The position numbers and the translations under genes were made by a program. The notes beneath the pieces were generated by a model. It was not told the origin of the DNA and did no database searches. It was given only the letters and a program-made list of their open reading frames with translations. Shown here piece by piece: positions 14,044-15,384 of a stretch of 15,384 nt of DNA; positions within the stretch are counted from its first letter, which is position 1, and each line of letters opens with the position of its first letter. The DNA lies in the NCBI GenBank assembly GCA_934168325.1, contig CAKPNG010000035.1:1-15384 (forward strand), in the 5' to 3' direction. Source of the stretch: an uncultured Bacilli bacterium. GTDB taxonomy: Bacteria > Bacillota_I > Bacilli_A > RFN20 > CAG-826.

Positions 14044-15333
14044 ATGACATTTTTAGATTTACCAACATCATCTCAAAAAGTTATATTAGTATTTATTTTT
14101 CTAATTACTATTACTTCATTATGTGATTTATTTTTGTCTATTATTCGTAGAACTAAGATAGTTATACCGATAGTATCTGGTTTTATATTTGCATTTTCTT
14201 CACTAGCTTTGATTACGTTATTGGCTTTTATTAAAAAAGAAGATGGAGATTCTTACGCTAATATTTGCTTATTTTTTGCCAGTGCCCCTTTATTTTTGTT
14301 TATAATATTAATCATTATCTTTTTAATATTTATAATATTTGTCTTTTTAAGAATTCTATATCTACAAAATACTCAAGTATCGAAAAGGAGTATAAAAGAA
14401 AGTTTTGATAATTTACCAAGTGGAATATGTTTTTTTGAAGAGAATGGATTATTAAGACTAACTAATTATAAGGTTAACTCTCTTTATAAAATGATGTTTG
14501 ATAAACCATTATTAAATGGAATGCAATTTTGGGAAGAATTATGGAATTGTTCAAAAAATAATAATTTTGAAAATATTAAAAAAGGAGATAATCCAATTAT
14601 AAAAATCAATGATGAAGTATATTCTTTTAATTTAGTTGAACATTTAATTAACGGAAATAAATTTTATGAGCTTTTAGCAATTGATGTTACACAGAGTTAT
14701 AAATTATCTTTAGAATTAAAAGAAAAACAAAAAGAATTATTAGATTTTAATAAAAGAATACGTGAATATAGTGATAATATTGAAAAATACATTATAGATA
14801 AAGAGATATTAGATGCTAAAATTCATATTCACGATGAATTAGGTAAATTATTATTAACTACTAGCAAATGTTTATCTTCTGATCTATCATCAAAAGAAAA
14901 AAATGAATTACTAAAAATATGGGATACTAATTTAATTGCATTCAATAACATGAAAAATGATTATGTTTATAATACTTATAAAGAATTATATAAAGTTGCT
15001 AAATCAATTGGTGTTGATTTAATAATAAAAGGCAATAAACCAGATGAAAGTATACCTAAAAAGATTGTAATAACAGCTATTTTAGAATGCATTACAAATA
15101 CCGTAAAACATGCTAAAGGAACTCATGTTTTAGTTATTATTAAAGAAGATAATGAACAGATTGAGATAAATATTACAAATAACGGAATTCAACCACAAAA
15201 AGAGATAATAGAAGGCGGAGGATTATCATCTTTAAGAACACTTGTTGAACAAGAAAATGGTGAAATGTATATCCAAAGTTTACCAATCTTTAAATTAGTT
15301 ATATTATTAAAAAAGCCTTTCGGTAAGAAGTAA
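14044..15333 (+). CDS. Histidine kinase of the split sensor pair
   Basis: The 429 residues carry three or four membrane helices (about 12-33, 38-62, 74-106), a PAS-like domain (118-218), a helix linker (219-258), then HIHDELGKLLL with His263 as the probable phosphorylation site. The ATP-binding domain has the N box ECITNTVKHAKG (348-359), a G1-like ITNNG (377-381) in which Asn stands where most kinases have Asp, and the G2 box EGGGLSSLR (390-398). The ribosome site AAGGAG (14032-14037) lies inside the end of the sensor gene, so the two are made together. It should autophosphorylate using ATP and pass phosphate to a response regulator, which is not in the window; the last 51 bases hold no recognisable start of one. 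Confidence 0.85.
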   Translation: MTFLDLPTSSQKVILVFIFLITITSLCDLFLSIIRRTKIVIPIVSGFIFAFSSLALITLLAFIKKEDGDSYANICLFFASAPLFLFIILIIIFLIFIIFVFLRILYLQNTQVSKRSIKESFDNLPSGICFFEENGLLRLTNYKVNSLYKMMFDKPLLNGMQFWEELWNCSKNNNFENIKKGDNPIIKINDEVYSFNLVEHLINGNKFYELLAIDVTQSYKLSLELKEKQKELLDFNKRIREYSDNIEKYIIDKEILDAKIHIHDELGKLLLTTSKCLSSDLSSKEKNELLKIWDTNLIAFNNMKNDYVYNTYKELYKVAKSIGVDLIIKGNKPDESIPKKIVITAILECITNTVKHAKGTHVLVIIKEDNEQIEINITNNGIQPQKEIIEGGGLSSLRTLVEQENGEMYIQSLPIFKLVILLKKPFGKK

Positions 15334-15384
15334 AGATTTATTTTACTGAAAAGTTGTGTTTTAAAAATTACGTCTAGAAAACGT

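Noticed and set aside
1..15384. Plain genetic code 4 (TGA as the usual Trp codon) for the whole organism
   Set aside because: In such an AT-rich genome TGA would be expected to dominate, yet about 37 Trp codons in the intact genes here are all TGG. Only rare or early use, or decay, fits. I keep partial reassignment as a finding but not as fact.
1..15384. tRNA, rRNA or CRISPR array
   Set aside because: No T-loop-like GTTCRANYC with matching stems, no rRNA-like sequence, and no regularly spaced identical repeats with unique spacers were found by reading both strands.

Overview
The window looks like a piece of an AT-rich (by eye about 30% G+C) low-GC Gram-positive chromosome, most like uncultured gut Bacilli (Erysipelotrichia or Mollicutes-related). 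The evidence is strong AGGAG-type ribosome sites, exported proteins and a lipoprotein typical of Gram-positives, a YghO-like GNAT protein, a split sensor-kinase pair, and almost exclusive TAA/TAG stops. Positions 1-10160 are a mobile, scarred accessory region. The genes from 10181 to 15333 look intact, and those from 11121 onward are the most housekeeping-like.

Left part (1-3428). A remnant and a dispersed repeat lead into an exported, membrane-inserting protein of unknown function (336-1637), interrupted by a single in-frame TGA next to a TGG Trp codon. A small cytosolic gene overlaps its 3' end, giving an effector/partner layout. After a terminator comes a non-coding stretch with a G+C-rich hairpin island, then a gene with its own strong promoter whose protein has the GS...DxD pattern of a nucleotidyltransferase fold.

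Middle part (3429-10159). A complete IS1182-type insertion sequence (3429-5237) carries hairpins at both ends. A further hairpin can hide the transposase ribosome site and start in read-through transcripts but not in transcripts from its own promoter. Next come two diverged copies of a KilA-N domain gene (5323-6044 and 9346-10159), both damaged. They form a direct repeat around an operon of an 807-residue secreted protein with two cysteine-peptidase-like domains and a small lipoprotein. A short repeat present three times (about 74-137, 3355-3390, 6045-6096) marks breakpoints; one copy truncates the first KilA-N gene.

Right part (10181-15333). An XRE-type DNA-binding domain is fused to a Vat/CatB-type xenobiotic acetyltransferase. 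It is followed by a convergent GNAT acetyltransferase and a two-gene sensory system: an 8-helix sensor with a degenerate kinase region plus a separate histidine kinase. Any response regulator would lie beyond the window.

The most unusual theme is TGA at positions where Trp is expected. One TGA lies in the exported protein. One lies in each KilA-N copy, and at each of those two positions the other copy has TGG. No convincing gene here relies on TGA as its only stop. Against a plain TGA=Trp code, the apparently intact genes use only TGG (about 37 codons by my count) and both KilA-N copies carry other lesions. Decay of TGG to TGA therefore remains a serious alternative to early or partial reassignment.
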